Positions 25,480-37,714 of a stretch of 64,000 nt of DNA are shown piece after piece (within the stretch, counting starts at the first letter, position 1; each line of letters starts with the position of its first letter). The DNA lies in NCBI GenBank assembly GCA_022829145.1, contig CM040745.1, forward strand, positions 19,166,906 to 19,230,905, written 5' to 3'. Under the pieces are notes generated by a model. That model was not told the DNA's origin and searched no databases. It was given only the letters and a program-made list of their open reading frames with translations. Source of the DNA: Albula goreensis. Lineage: Eukaryota > Chordata > Actinopteri > Albuliformes > Albulidae. A program made the translations under genes and the position numbers.

Positions 25480-25860
25480 TGGCAGCTTTTCCCCTTGTCA
25501 GCGTCAATCGGCTAAGGGATGGGGGGAATTGAGCTGAAGTGGCAGGACAGGACAGCAGCAATTACAGATGAAGGGAACGGTATCTATCTGCAATGTTTGA
25601 TGTGATTTATCCGACGGCGGCGGGTGTATTTAAACGGCCGTCCAACGGAGCTGCCTTTGCGAGTGACAAGTTGTTCCTCGTGACATTGACTGACTCGTCT
25701 AATCAATTCGACTTGTCTGCAAAGTGGCTCAGAATCTGCTGTCAAGCCCTGACTGACAGTACATCATAACTAATCCAACTTTCTCCTTACCACAGAGCAC
25801 CCGGCTGAAAGAGACCTGGAAACCAGAGGAGATAAATCACTTCAGCTAACAATGTATCAG
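25480..25860. promoter_or_regulatory. CpG-retaining candidate regulatory block
   Basis: About ten or more CpGs are packed into 25576-25710 (for example CCGACGGCGGCGGG and AACGGCCG) in a window that is otherwise CpG-poor. The block also carries CAATTACAG, GGTATCTATC (GATA-type), GATTTATCC and TCTAATCAATTCG. No open frame with splice context spans it. CpG retention suggests selection or lack of germline methylation, which fits a CNE or an unannotated promoter or first exon. Conservation is not testable here. Confidence 0.35.
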
Positions 25861-26189
25861 AGAGCTCCAGTAAGGAGACATAGTCATTAGTATCTTTGCA
25901 TGGCACAAGGGTCTGTCCGCTTTAATGGAGAGGATATTGACATATCATATTGTTTCTGCAACAGTGCCACTGCACATGTTTTAAAAGTGGTCATTTATGT
26001 ACACCATATACACATGGGTATATACAAAATAATAGAAAAAACATTGAATAAGAGTTAGAAAAATATGATTCTGAAGGGGTAGCTGAGGTACCGACACATC
26101 ACAACTTTTTGATATGTCAAGGTGAACAATGTGAAAAATAATGAAAGCATATGCAACAGTCCTTTCAGGTTGGATGTTTCCTCAATATG

Positions 26190-26490
26190 TACCCCTATTC
26201 CAGGATTACAATGCACACATGCACTCTGCTAAACATATTTAACAGTGCTTTTGTGAACATTAGGATGAAATTAAACATGCCCCATAGCCCTCATATTCAC
26301 CATATCTAAACAACATCAAACCTTCTGGAGGAAGTTGTAGATGAAGGAATACATATTACTCCATCTTTCTTTCTCAGGAGGCTTTTCTCTGTTGCAGGAT
26401 TGTCCAGCATCTAAGAGTTGTCTAATAGTTCAAGAGCATTACAAGAGGGATTAAAGCTCTTCTAAAGCTAAAGGATACCCAAAAGTTTTT
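26190..26490 (+). pseudogene. Fossil Tc1/mariner-type transposase fragment
   Basis: Three blocks in order on the + strand resemble the C-terminal half of a Tc1/mariner DDE transposase. QDYNAH at 26201 (with a frameshift into MHTHSA) matches the second catalytic Asp block. PSYSPYLNNIKP at 26288-26323 matches the third block, with catalytic Glu changed to Lys. GIKALLKLKDT at about 26447 resembles the family's C-terminal helix. Spacing between the second and third catalytic positions is about 38 codons including indels, close to the DD34E geometry. In-frame stops and frameshifts mean it is non-functional. The 5' half and terminal repeats were not found. Confidence 0.42.
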
Positions 26491-27835
26491 AGTTAATACA
26501 TATTCATATATTGTCTGCTATTTACATTTGTGTCTACCCCCTGGATGTAACTTGCCATGTTGTAAATCAGAATGTGTTTGCTAAGGTTTGACAGAATACT
26601 CCAGAGAGCATGTTTCTCTTGTAAGTCTTTCTGGTCTTTTTTGTGAAATATCAGGAGGAAATATAAACCGGTGAAACCTTCAGGTGAATTTTTGTAAGAT
26701 GTGGAATCATTGTTTTCCAGGTACCTGAGGGTACAGTTGGAACTGATGTTCTCTTCTTTCATCTCGCTTTTGTAAAGCTTAGAGTGAGCGAAACGCTAAA
26801 AGGAGTTTGTAGGTGAACACTGGGTCATACTTACTAAGGTGAAAAACAGACAACGGATGATGGAATAGCACCTGCGAAAAATGAAACAACTATTGGAAAA
26901 AATAACCACTTACATTATAGACAATCTTTCACATTAGGTGTAAAATTTTATGTGGTTGCTATATAGCTCAGATTTGAAATGCTTATTTAGGCCACCAGTA
27001 AAATTAACCACAGGCTTCACATATAATATTTTTTGCTCCTGAAATATTGATCACAATGATGTATCTATATATGCTGAACCCAGGTTACAAACACAACGAT
27101 ATGTTGCACTAGTCATGAACCTTAGTCATGTGCCACACACTGGATTGTGAAGCATCATCAATCTTGTATGTACTCCTGTTTTATACTCAGGGATTGACTC
27201 ATACATTTTTTAATGTGAAATAAGGGGGAGGGACTGTGCGTTATTCTAAAAATATACCTTTTATACTGCCATTGTTGCTCACTTTAACTACACTTAATTT
27301 ATTTATTCAAAATTTGTATCTTCATTCTGCCAGATAGGGATGCAGGATGACACCTCCTTCCAATGCAAGGCATTTGAGGGTCCATTGATAATTTAAAGGA
27401 CCATCTCCTAATGGCTGCTCTTTGTAGGCTTTAGGCAATTAAAATGAATAAATTGAACATACACATATTTTCTTTTTTAGCAAAAACATATACTGGAGCA
27501 ATACAAGTGAGCTGCCAGACATATGCTAATGCTTTAAAGACCTGAAACGTAAACCCATCAGAGGATGAAGTAAAAAAGATGCTACTGGTGTGTTTAACAG
27601 CTGCTAAAGCAATTAATACAAGTATGATAATATAGTGGTAACCGTGCTTGTGTCCGCTAAAGAAACCTTTATGAAACATATTTGAATGTCTCACAGTGTT
27701 CTCTGAATCCCTCTGTTGCATGTTTATTCAGATATGCACTACTCATTAAGGACTGTGGGCTCCTCTCATAACTACATGAGTGCCAGGTATGTGAGCCAAG
27801 TTCTCCCTTCCCCTATCGTCATGTTATTCAAATTT
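26491..27835. other. Gene-free stretch
   Basis: AT-rich. The 89-codon minus-strand frame at 26493-26762 and the 96-codon one at 27431-27721 show no motif. Confidence 0.55.
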
Positions 27836-27839
27836 ATTA

Positions 27840-28062
27840 AACTATATTTCACATGTGTTTGACACAGTGTCAAACTCAAAACTCCCGAAGAACCACTGCA
27901 ACGCTGGAACTGTTATGCTTTCTCCAGCTTTAATCATTTTTGGCCCGGATCCACTTCCTGTCAGAAAGTGAAACAGCTTAGGAATGTCATTCTTTCGAAA
28001 GAAAACAGAGAGGGTCCAAAGAGGAAGTTCTCCTCCAGTCTCGGGTCTACATATATCCAAAC
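27840..28062. promoter_or_regulatory. Mixed-composition block, candidate CNE or exon
   Basis: Balanced composition with CpG retention and a 14-bp palindrome TTCTTTCGAAAGAA at 27990-28003. On the minus strand an acceptor-like CACTTTCTGACAG precedes an open stretch of about 38 codons ending in TAG at 27842. That could be a terminal exon or coincidence; no family was recognised. Confidence 0.2.
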
Positions 28063-28070
28063 GCACGCAC

Positions 28071-28098
28071 TCACATACACACACACACACACACACAC
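28071..28098. repeat. Short (AC)n microsatellite
   Basis: About 12 to 13 AC units preceded by degenerate ACGC units. Confidence 0.9.
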
Positions 28099-28099
28099 T

Positions 28100-29710
28100 T
28101 TGCAGCAAAGCTGGGATACATCAAACGCCCAGAGAGGGAAAAGGACAGACTTTTCCCACATTAAAAATACATGGATACTTCAGAAGTATGTCTAAAAATA
28201 GTTCTCACGGTCAGCACAACCAACATTAAAATAAAACAAGCAACGCACTCATGTTTTCTCACTCATGGGTGGGTCAGAGGTGAGACTCCACCATGTGAAT
28301 TTATATCTGTTTGTTCCAATTGTACTACATATGACAACAGAGTCGTCTTGAACAGCACATTGAATACTGTCATTTCTGCCCAATGGGTGGTCAGTGTATG
28401 AAGCGATCCAATACCTTTGAGATCTTCATATTTATTTGACTGGTCATGTACTACATGATATATAATGTAGTGTGAAGTGCCTTTTCTGACTGCATTAATT
28501 AGACTTATTTATACCATATGATAGTCATCATTCGCTTCCATTTCGCTACAATTGGAGGACATAAAAGGAAATTATAGGGTGACGCCAGGTTTAACTGATT
28601 AAGAAGTAAGGACTGAATAGACTCAAGAAGCTCAGTGTATTGCTTTCAACTTCCTTGACAATCTCGACCTCTTTAGTCATGTTTATGGCCATGCAGTGAT
28701 CCCTAAGATCCAATACACAAAAACAAAAATATCCAGGCTAGTTCTATAACAGATCCAACCCACATTTCCTGATTATTCTTAGCTGAAACAAACTTCCTAC
28801 CATCTTCAACCGTTAATTGCCATGTTGTGGTCTTGCAGTGTGGAAATTGTAATGTTTTTGATCATTCACCCACAAAAGGCTCCTCAAAGGTGTTGTTACA
28901 ACAGAGACATAAGTGCTTTCTCCCTGAGCTTTACGATCTCAAAGATACTTTAAATTCTATATTAACAATTGGTTGGCCAGGCAGTCCTTCACTTATTTAA
29001 AGTTGGGGGGGGGGGGGTCCTCTCTTAACTCTGCAAGCATAATCAGTAAATAAGTTTAAATAATTGGTGTTTGTTAATAACAAATTTCGGGAGAGGCAAC
29101 CTTCGGACAACCCTTCAATCAAACACCAGTATCCGTCCAATCCGGTTGTATATGCAGATATTAATTTGCCACGTACCTTCTCTCCCATCACGCTCTCTGT
29201 TTCCGGCATCCCTCCCCCTCCCCATCTCCACCTTCAAGTCTACTTCCTTTTCTTCTGTTTTTTTTTCCCCTTTTTGTTTTCAGGGGGGGTTCACATCATC
29301 CTAAAAAAATAGTGAGGCATGACACCACCCTGGACTCCAAACCCAAGATCAATGTTCCTACCAATATACAACTCGCTACATCATAAAACTCCTTCCAAAC
29401 GCATTCAACGCTGTCCGAAGGTTCATTCTCCTGAAATAAATAGAGTATAATAAGAAATACATTTCTATGAAAGTGATGCGAAAATGCAGCACTTATTAAA
29501 ACATTTTTTTTGCCCTGATTTCTCCCAATCTGAACTACAACTGAGCTTGTTGACCTCACCACATCACATGCTCTGTTAGCTTTGGGAGGAGAGGCCGAAC
29601 ATGTGACTCCTTTGATTCACGTGACAACATTCCCGCTTCTTATGCACACAGTAGGTGCACCACTAGTTGCACACTGCCTATGAGAAAGGAAGATGTAGTC
29701 AGCATACTCT
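28100..29710. other. Gene-free stretch
   Basis: It holds a run of 13 G at 29005-29017 and a pyrimidine-rich patch at about 29200-29285. Frames here are short and motif-free. Confidence 0.55.
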
Positions 29711-29716
29711 TAGTTC

Positions 29717-29890
29717 ATGCCGCTGCAGGCGCCCAGCATGACCAGAGAGGGCGCTTTTGAGATGAGGCCAATGAACTTGGCCAGCTTGCACCTACAATCT
29801 CTGGCGAGGCTGGCCAATTGTGCCTTGCCAGGTGTGGACCTCCAGCTATGGCCGGCAATGGCGAGGCTGGGTTTCAAGCCCCTGACATCC
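29717..29890. mobile_element. GC-rich repeat-like fragment, family unknown
   Basis: A 175-bp GC-rich patch with words such as GAGAGGGCGCTTTTGAG and internally echoing GGCGAGGCTGG/GGCCAGCTTG stands out sharply from the AT-rich flanks. It is followed by two copies of a 17-bp AT-rich word (29897-29913 and 29933-29949). The look is of an old SINE or retroelement fragment. No pol III boxes at proper spacing and no target duplication were seen. Confidence 0.25.
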
Positions 29891-29896
29891 GGGCTC

Positions 29897-29949
29897 ATTA
29901 AAACTATTTTAATACTATTTTATACAATACTAATTAAAACTATTTTAAT
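29897..29949. repeat. Two direct copies of a 17-bp AT-rich word
   Basis: ATTAAAACTATTTTAAT occurs at 29897-29913 and again at 29933-29949. Confidence 0.85.
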
Positions 29950-30539
29950 CATTTTTTGATTGTTACTTGATTTTATTTTAATTAAAATAGCATACAACTT
30001 GATATTTGCAGGGCTTTTTATTTTATATATTTCTGTTTTAACATCATATTATTTGCATTGTACTTGCTCATAACTACCTGGCACATAAAATGTATTTGTG
30101 CAGCGACCACTTTCACGTATAACCCTTAGTTGCGTGCTTATTTTAATATTTTGGTCTTCTTTAGCTGCAGTCCTGACATTTCTCTTTGTCTATTTTTGTG
30201 TTTAACATTTTTATTTTTAGTTTCATGTTTAATGCTAAATGTTAATATACTGCCATTTCACTTTGCTTTGTAGCGGCAGTCTATTCTGCAGGTCAGGCTG
30301 AAAAATGGCATCTTCTGACTACTGCACTTCACATCAATTCATAATAAGTATTCTTTAATGCAAAATTAACCAAAAATGCATTGGGTTACCAAAGGTCTTT
30401 TGGTGTTTAGCCATGTAGTTACAATAAAACACAAGCTATTTTGCCATGGCTTCCATGAAGTTGTATTCTTTTTTTTTTGAGGAATGCATTTCAGCACCAT
30501 GGCTGGACAAACCAAACAAATATAAGCAAACGAAGCTCT

Positions 30540-30900
30540 TTCTTGAATGAACGCCATTAAAACGTGCTGAGTGGATTGCCATCGGTCTTCTTAATCTGCA
30601 GTCCCATCATCACATAAGAATCATATTACTAAGGACCCTGGGCTTCTGTCATTAAGTACTAAACAAACACCAGAAGCATTCGCAGCAACAATTATCTGTT
30701 CAATTCCAAGACATAGATAAGTATTTGATATACCTTTGCACATGGATTTTGGGCTTTGTTCTTGAAGCCATATGCAAAGAGGGTCTAGTAATTATATGTG
30801 AACGAGGAGCTATTGTAAACTGTGCTACCAGCCTCTCTGAACTCAGCTGGCTCAGAATTGGTCCTCTGTGATTAGCCTTCTAGTGGAAAAGGGCTTGTTT
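30540..30900. promoter_or_regulatory. Candidate CNE
   Basis: Mixed-composition block with CGCCATTAAAACG, TCTTAATCTGCAG and CAACAATTATCTG. No coding frame. Weak compositional call. Confidence 0.2.
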
Positions 30901-30904
30901 TGTA

Positions 30905-32240
30905 ACTAGGTTGACAAATGTCCATTTATGTGATCAAGTCTTTCAGTAGCAGTCTATTTTCAGTAGATTGTGAGAGCATGTTCAGCATATCTGAAGTATA
31001 ACTTTTAAGTGAGCTTTGGAGAGAACATGCAAACACTTCTATCAGTGATCCTACAATGGAACACTCATTAATCACAATAAGATCCAAGAGCTGCCGCCAC
31101 CAAGACCTTCAACATCCTTTCTCCCCACCTTTACCCTTTTGTCCCGGTCAAAAACATTCCTCTGGATCTGCCAACAGTACTAGACATATGATACACTGGC
31201 ATGAGAAAACAAAAATAAATGGCAACATGCAGAACACAAAATCTGACTAAAAGCTGTTTTTACTGCAGGTTTTGCATAAGTGACATAGCATACAATGACA
31301 TCTAAATAATTGATGGCTGGGATTCAATCAAAATGTCTGAGTCTGAATCTCAGTTAAACAATCATTTTGTCTTCACAGACACAGTTTGACAATTTCCCAA
31401 ATCATCAAAATAATCAAAAAATTAACACAACAAACTGTTATTGCGGAGAAAAAACCATAACACTCCCATTCAACTGTAAGAGAAATTTAAGTCCACATTT
31501 TGATTGAGTCCCAGCTTATACCATCGCTTATACAGTTATCAAAACTAATAACTCAGTACTACTAATGGAAAAAAGGCATTGGTGCCTACAATTTGCCTGC
31601 CCACAAATTTAGTTTTGTCTGTCTGCTGAGCATAAAGCTAATGGTTCTTTTAACAGCAAAGCCATCAATACACATCACCACTGCAGTTTCATGAGCAATC
31701 ATGGAGGTGGCTTACTTCTTAACATCCATACAGTATAACAAACGCGTGGACAGCACACACACCGGAAAAGCTGGGGCACAGTTTAAATGATTTCACTCTC
31801 AAGTGAGTCACATCAAAGGTAGGGAACAAGTGCGCCCTACGTCAAAGGAGTCTTTGAAAGAAATCATGTCTTCTGACGATTCAAAGCAAACATTTGCCTC
31901 ACATAAGCCTACTGTATATATCATTTCAGAAGGAGAGTTTAAGTGAGTGTGGTATAGTTTTACACACAGCTTTACACATAAAAAGAAAACCTTGTTTGGT
32001 TTAAACAATGTTAATACATTCATGAAGCAATGCACCTTTGAGCTGAATCCTTAAGAAGAGAGCCCTTTTTGTTTTTGTGCTTTAAATAAACTGAAATGGT
32101 GCAGGTAAGGTCCTTCTTGGAGATTACTGAATCAATCATCTAAGGTATAGCACAACAATATTTCAATAAAACTTTTGTATGTAAAGAAAACAATTTTAGA
32201 TGGTGCAGCTATGCTTTTTCCATGAAAAAATACATTGTGA
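30905..32240. other. Gene-free stretch
   Basis: AT-rich apart from a CpG-bearing patch at 31740-31850 (GTGCGCCCTACGTC). Nothing else recognised. Confidence 0.55.
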
Positions 32241-32248
32241 GAGCACCT

Positions 32249-32971
32249 ATTATTGGCCACCCAGAATAGAGGCGCCTACTATTGGCCACTTCAAACGCTA
32301 ATTTTAAATTTATTCAGTACAGTGGCAGTGAAAGGTGTGTCCCATGAAAAAAAAAAACATACATACATAACACTTAACCTATCTTCATGAGAAGAATCAA
32401 TGTCATACATATACACTTTGATGTATTAATACCTTGCAATGTTATCATTGTTGTTGTGGTGCATATTTCTTTATTCAAGTAGCGTTAGCTGGGGAAACAG
32501 CAGCCGGTTTATTTTAAATAGCGGCCTTGTTTTGAATAGGCGAGTTCTACTATTATTGTAGCTAGCAATAGCAAACTTGTGAAATGGATAATATGAACTG
32601 TGTGTGTTTTAGAATTGTTTTGGTTGTTTACAAATCAGCTACCCAAGGAAAATGTCATTGTTCAGGTTTGTGGTCGCATGAGCCATGACCCATCATGGTT
32701 TGTTTATCTTTTTATCTGAAAACAAAGACAGCTAGTTTTCTTTCAATATGCCTCTTTCTTTGTTTTGTGGGAACATTATTTTACATTACCAGCTTATGTT
32801 TCAAGTTAGCCAGCAAGCTAACTCTCCTCATGTTTGTAAATAAATTAATTTGTAATGTAATTTGAAATGTTAATGCAGCTATAACAGAGGCTACTATTGC
32901 TAATGTTGTTGTTCGTAAGCACCAAATCCTAATCTCGCCTAGGGCACCAAAACAGCTAGAGCCGGCCCTGG
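32249..32971. mobile_element. Possible DNA transposon remnant
   Basis: The right end reads CTCGCCTAGGGCACC followed by AGAGCCGGCCCTG, resembling the GCCGGCCCTG-type ends common in fish DNA transposons. GAGCACCT (32241-32248) and TAGCACCT (32972-32979) match at 7 of 8 positions and could be target duplications. However, the left end does not show the inverted CAGGGCCGGC, so the element is either left-truncated or the flanking match is chance. A CCTATTATTGGCCAC word is repeated with one change at 32246 and 32275. The interior has no coding capacity. Confidence 0.28.
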
Positions 32972-32979
32972 TAGCACCT

Positions 32980-33585
32980 GCACTCGGATGAAAAATATTA
33001 TATGTAATATGTGGTATTTGAGATTAAGAGAGACTAGAAGTACAAGATAAAAAATCAAGCTTTTTTCATTTTCTCATGTGGAATATTTGAAAAATAAATT
33101 ACAAATTAAACGCTGAATACATCTGCACAGATACCTAAAAAGATAAAAATATTCATATTAAAATGAAAATATTTCATCTTCATATTAATAATATCTTATC
33201 AGATTTATGTATTTAATTTGGGTAAAATTATGAAAAAGAATGTCTTGGACTCAAACTGCAGAGCCTGTAATGTTATGGAACCAAATAAAGTAAACCTCAT
33301 CTCTTTTCAATTTTGCAATCTGGTGCTCCAGGAATCTGGGTAACAAAGTTAATTTTACAGGGAGAAAACAAGGTTTCCTTTCATTAACTGTGACTTGTTC
33401 AGGTGCTGTACTGAGAAACACAGCCAACACCAAGATATCTCAGCAAATAAGAGGACCACTGGCTCACAGGAATAACCACTTAATGGACTTCTTTCAGGCT
33501 GACCAATAGATTGTTTACAGTAGATACAGACCACTGACAAATTCAGTTAGCTGTTTGCCAAACTTGCAACCTCAAGGCTGGCAGT
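32980..33585. other. Gene-free stretch
   Basis: AT-rich, no recognisable feature. Confidence 0.6.
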
Positions 33586-33589
33586 AGCT

Positions 33590-33900
33590 CTGGAAATGAC
33601 ACCACGGTCCAAAAGGTTCATGTTCTCTCTTTACAGAAAATCTTAGTGTCACATCATTTAAATCAGATGGATTTATGGCCCTTGTTTTGACACATCGTCC
33701 TGCAGGGTGTGATGCCGTGACACCGCCTTTTCCCCGAATGTACCAACCTGCTAATAATTTCATTTTCTGGTTGAATATTTCCAAATTGAATTAATCTGAT
33801 GAAATGTGTTAAAAGTGCAGATTCCACCTTACACCTCTGGTTTGAAGGGCATTTTTTTCTGAGGAGCTGATTGTAAAACCTGGTGACAGACATGACAGGC
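33590..33900. promoter_or_regulatory. Candidate CNE
   Basis: It contains GGTTGAATATTTCCAAATTGAATTAATC-type sequence (33769-33796), CACATCATTTAAATCAG and GATGCCGTGACACCGCC. Mixed composition with a few CpGs and no coding frame with splice context. Compositional call. Confidence 0.27.
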
Positions 33901-33904
33901 TGTT

Positions 33905-35620
33905 GAGAAAGCGGAGTTCATTACTGGAGTCATTGCAGTCCTTAAAGGTTATTCACTTCCTTTTCAAAGAAGCCAAGACTACAGAGTGACATGTTAATGT
34001 TGTATGCCAAACCGTGAAAAAAAAAGTTGCAAAGAAGCACTGTGAAATATCACTGGACATGTTTGAAAATTTCAGTCTCTTAATGATGTGCAAAACAACA
34101 GTGTATTATGGTGCTTCACATAGTGTGAAGATAACACATAAAGCCCCAGCCCTACTTATCAGTCCCTCCTTTATGTTTCACTAGATTGGATTCTGCTTTT
34201 ATCCTTTTAGTAGGTATTGCAATTTTTTAAATTAAAAAGGAACATCAAGCACTGCATAGCCAGGGAATTGTAATTCTTACTTTAGATGTTGAGTCAAAGT
34301 TGTTGTGCCATTGCAGTAGAAGTGATCAGTTTTAAATCTTTATTTTAAAATAGAATATTTTTACAAGTCTGGAGGTGAATGAGAAAAAGCTTTTGGACAC
34401 CTTCCCTGTTCACTGCAGGCATATATTTCACAGCACTGACACTGCGTGTATTGAACTTAAAAAGGAAATGCACAAAACAAAACAAAACAAAAAAACAGCC
34501 ATGGCTATTTCTCAAGATTTCATATAAGAACATTGTTGAGACAGTTTCACAGTTAAATTGAAGAGAAAACATTGATTTTGCTTTAATTTTTTTTTTAATT
34601 TGTCAGAATATCTTCAGTAGCTTATACTGTCTGTGAACTGCTGACTGACTGGTATGGTTTTATTAAAGGGGTTCAATGGACCAGGTGTTATGCAATGGAG
34701 CAGTGTGGGGTGGCGTGATTCTGCTGTGTGTTAGTGTGTGTTGGTGCAGCTGGATCAACCAGCTTGCTGTGGATCTGATCGGTGGACGATGACCTTGGGT
34801 GGGCCTGCGTGGGCCAGCCTTAGACGTTCCACTGCATGCGGTCTCTGCGACCGCAGTTCAGCCTTGTTTACTGAGACCTTGATAAAGTTGTCTGTCTCTG
34901 TGATCACCACGTGCACCCCAGACCCCCTCAGTCATGCTGCTCCAATTCTCTCTCCACACAATATTACTGCTCATGTCATGAAGGCAATGCAGTTTTAGGA
35001 CACCTTTACAACAGTTCTACAAACACTCATTCATGCTCACACACACAATTTTTTTGAAAATATCATGGGCTAAGGGCCTGGATGCTGTTGACATTTGTTA
35101 TTAAATTGAACTTGCAAATAATGCAACTGCTAGTTTTATTTATTTATTCATTCAATGAGGTATTGCAATGTATTTTGATCATCAGTGTCTCAAAATCTGT
35201 TGAATGAGTCGAATAAGTTACCCAGTGTGTATGCGCTGTTGTACCTTGGTGTTCACACAAACATTTAAAGTAGGGTAAACTTTGATGATGAAGTTTTGAT
35301 CCACTGAGAGATTTTGCAGCAGTGATGGGGCTCTAACTGTAAGTTCTTTATCCACATATAAAACACATTTGATTCAGTCCTTGGTAAAGGGGTATCTCCT
35401 ACTGACAGGTAACATGTGCTTTGAATGTAATGTGATTGAGCAGACCTGAAGCAGGTAAGACCAATTGCTGCTCCGGTGTGACACTGACATTGATGTTTTT
35501 CTTCCCCGGGATCTCATAATTACACAGAGAAAGCCCTTATTTGTCAAGATACATCAGTGTGCTTTATCCAGCATGGCAGTACGAGGCAGGCAGCCAGGAG
35601 TAATGAAATTCTGCTGTGCA
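33905..35620. other. Gene-free stretch with one GC-rich patch
   Basis: AT-rich except for 34700-34950, a GC-richer block that includes a perfect 7-bp stem, TGCGGTC (34837-34843) and GACCGCA (34849-34855), around a 5-nt loop. The 86-codon frame there has no recognisable motif. Confidence 0.55.
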
Positions 35621-35628
35621 AGTGCTGA

Positions 35629-35780
35629 AACACACATATGAACAATGCAAATACATGCACATATAGAAAAGCACAACACACAGAGCACACACACTTATAG
35701 ACATGCACAAACAGGCACACACGCAAGTACATTTATGCAAGTGCGCATACACGCACAAACACACACATACACACACACAG
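35629..35780. repeat. Degenerate (CA)n-rich tract
   Basis: CA-rich sequence broken by TG, CG and AT steps over about 150 bp, an old decayed microsatellite. Confidence 0.85.
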
Positions 35781-35784
35781 ACCA

Positions 35785-36510
35785 GTATTAAATATTCCTG
35801 CAGTAAAGAGTCTTACAGATGCCAATAGGAGTTAAAGCTTGAGATTATGGGTGCAGCCATCCAGATGAATGCACTTTATAACAATATGAAGCACTGAAAT
35901 CTTTCCAGCTGCGGTCACATACATATGAGAAGGCAAAATATGGCGGCATTGCCAGTTATAAGAAAAAAAACCCACCAGAAATGCTCTCATGCTCAGAGAG
36001 GTGTTATCTGTTGCCATCAATATGTGACATCACCTAATGCTTCTGATCCATGAGTGGTTGACAAGAGTTCTCTTAAATACAACTGCTAAGTAATGTTCCT
36101 TTGGCAGCATGAAGTACAACTGCAGGCCGGGCGTCACGGCGCCACCTCAAATAGTCAACTGTGGTTGAGCGTTCTCCAAGCACATGGCATTCATTTTTGA
36201 CTGTTGAGTTACAGTATGGGACTGTCTCTTTTCCAGCAGTAGGGATGCCTGCACAATTACGGTTTCAATTACTGTGGGTGGTTCTCTATGAGAACAAAGC
36301 CAAGATTAATGTAACCCCACCAAGGATCAAATGAATGTCAGAGACTGAACCTTAATGGTTATCACAGGAACCATTTACAAGGGGAGCAGCATTTCATACT
36401 GTTACTTATGTGGGGCTGCTAGTTAGAAACAGACAAAAACAGATGATAGAAGGCATGCCTGTGGTGACAGAAATGATTAAAATGTTAAGAAGTGAGTGAT
36501 GTTGTTAACT
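35785..36510. other. Gene-free stretch
   Basis: Single-copy sequence. A small CpG-rich patch at 36121-36175 (GCCGGGCGTCACGGCGCC) is unexplained. Confidence 0.55.
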
Positions 36511-36513
36511 GCC

Positions 36514-36543
<30 letters not shown>
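36514..36543. repeat. (CAT)10 microsatellite
   Basis: Ten perfect CAT units. Confidence 0.97.
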
Positions 36544-36544
<1 letters not shown>

Positions 36545-36615
36545 GCAAGTCAGGTCGACGATGTATCAGTTGTTCCTCCTTGGCTGCTTGAGGTCTTGTC
36601 ATATCTGGAACAGTG

Positions 36616-36699
36616 GTGCGTGTGTGCGTGTGTGCGTGTGTGCGCGTGTGTGCGTGTGTGCGTGTGTGCGTTTGTGCGCGTGTGTGTGTGTGTGTGTGC
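36616..36699. repeat. (GTGTGC)n / (GT)n microsatellite
   Basis: GTGTGC hexamers with GCGC variants run into a short pure GT tract. The alternating purine-pyrimidine composition with GC steps has strong Z-DNA potential. Confidence 0.95.
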
Positions 36700-36704
36700 T
36701 TTAT

Positions 36705-37495
36705 TGAGGTGTACTTCCATAGCTCACATGACTTTCTGTGGATTTTAATAAACATGATCTCATTGTAGGCCTCAGTTAGCACAACTGCATTGTTTTGCAC
36801 AACCTTTGCGTAATGTACAATACTGAATATTTAACATAATTCCTTATGAGCATATATAGCGTCATACTTAGTGTCATAGAGATACAAACGTTATGTTGTA
36901 TACTCATTACTGAAATATGTAGAACATAGTGTGTACAATACATAAGTGAAACAATTGTGGAAACATTGGTCAGCACACTGTCTTTGACATACCCCACACA
37001 CATGCACACAACACATAGTAGTTCACTTTTCCTACCTTAACTTTTACTACACTAATTTCCAACATTCATTTAAAACCTACAATAAAAGAGTTTTGCAGAT
37101 GTAATTTTTTTCATAATGAAGGAAATAATCACAACATTTATGTTGAAGAATATCTCATTCATTTGGAATTAATTTAAACTTCTATGAACTCTATGATAAT
37201 TTAAAAAAGAAAGAACAGACTGTTTGAATATCAAGTCTTTTTTAGATGCCCATAAATAAATCAACAGAATAATTAACCTATATTTGAATACTATCACATG
37301 TTTTACCTGTCAAGAAGGAACGGTGTCCCATGACAGTGTACAAAGCTGCAAATTGCATTGTTTCATTCTGATTGTGAGCTCTCTTCATGTTCCTCTTCAC
37401 CACAGTGAGAAAAATACTTTGTTAAACCAGAGTTATGACAGCTGTGATTTTTTTTTTTTTTTTTATGGCACTGGTGCAGAAAGATATAACATTGT
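36705..37495. other. Gene-free stretch
   Basis: AT-rich, with a 17-nt poly-T run at 37448-37464. Nothing else. Confidence 0.6.
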
Positions 37496-37499
37496 ACAA

Positions 37500-37710
37500 T
37501 GTGCTGGAACGTTGCTTTCCTCCTCATAATCAGATTCCCCAGGAAATTCCTGATTGATTGGTCTCCATGACAGCAGAGCGGTTCATCTTGAAAACAACAT
37601 AAATTAACTGCAATTCCTTCCTCGGTTTGTGTTGATGGAGTAAACAAACATTCCAGAGAATGTGTGAGCAATAAGTGCGGATGATATTGATACATGTGGA
37701 AAAAGGCTTC
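37500..37710. promoter_or_regulatory. Candidate CNE
   Basis: It includes CCTGATTGATTGG, ACATAAATTAACTGCAATTCC and AGTAAACAAACATTCC (forkhead-type). Compositional call only. Confidence 0.22.
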
Positions 37711-37714
37711 TTTC

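Noticed and set aside
29005-29017. Run of 13 G as a possible G-quadruplex
   Set aside because: A single G run without the other spaced tracts needed for a defined quadruplex; more likely a simple homopolymer.
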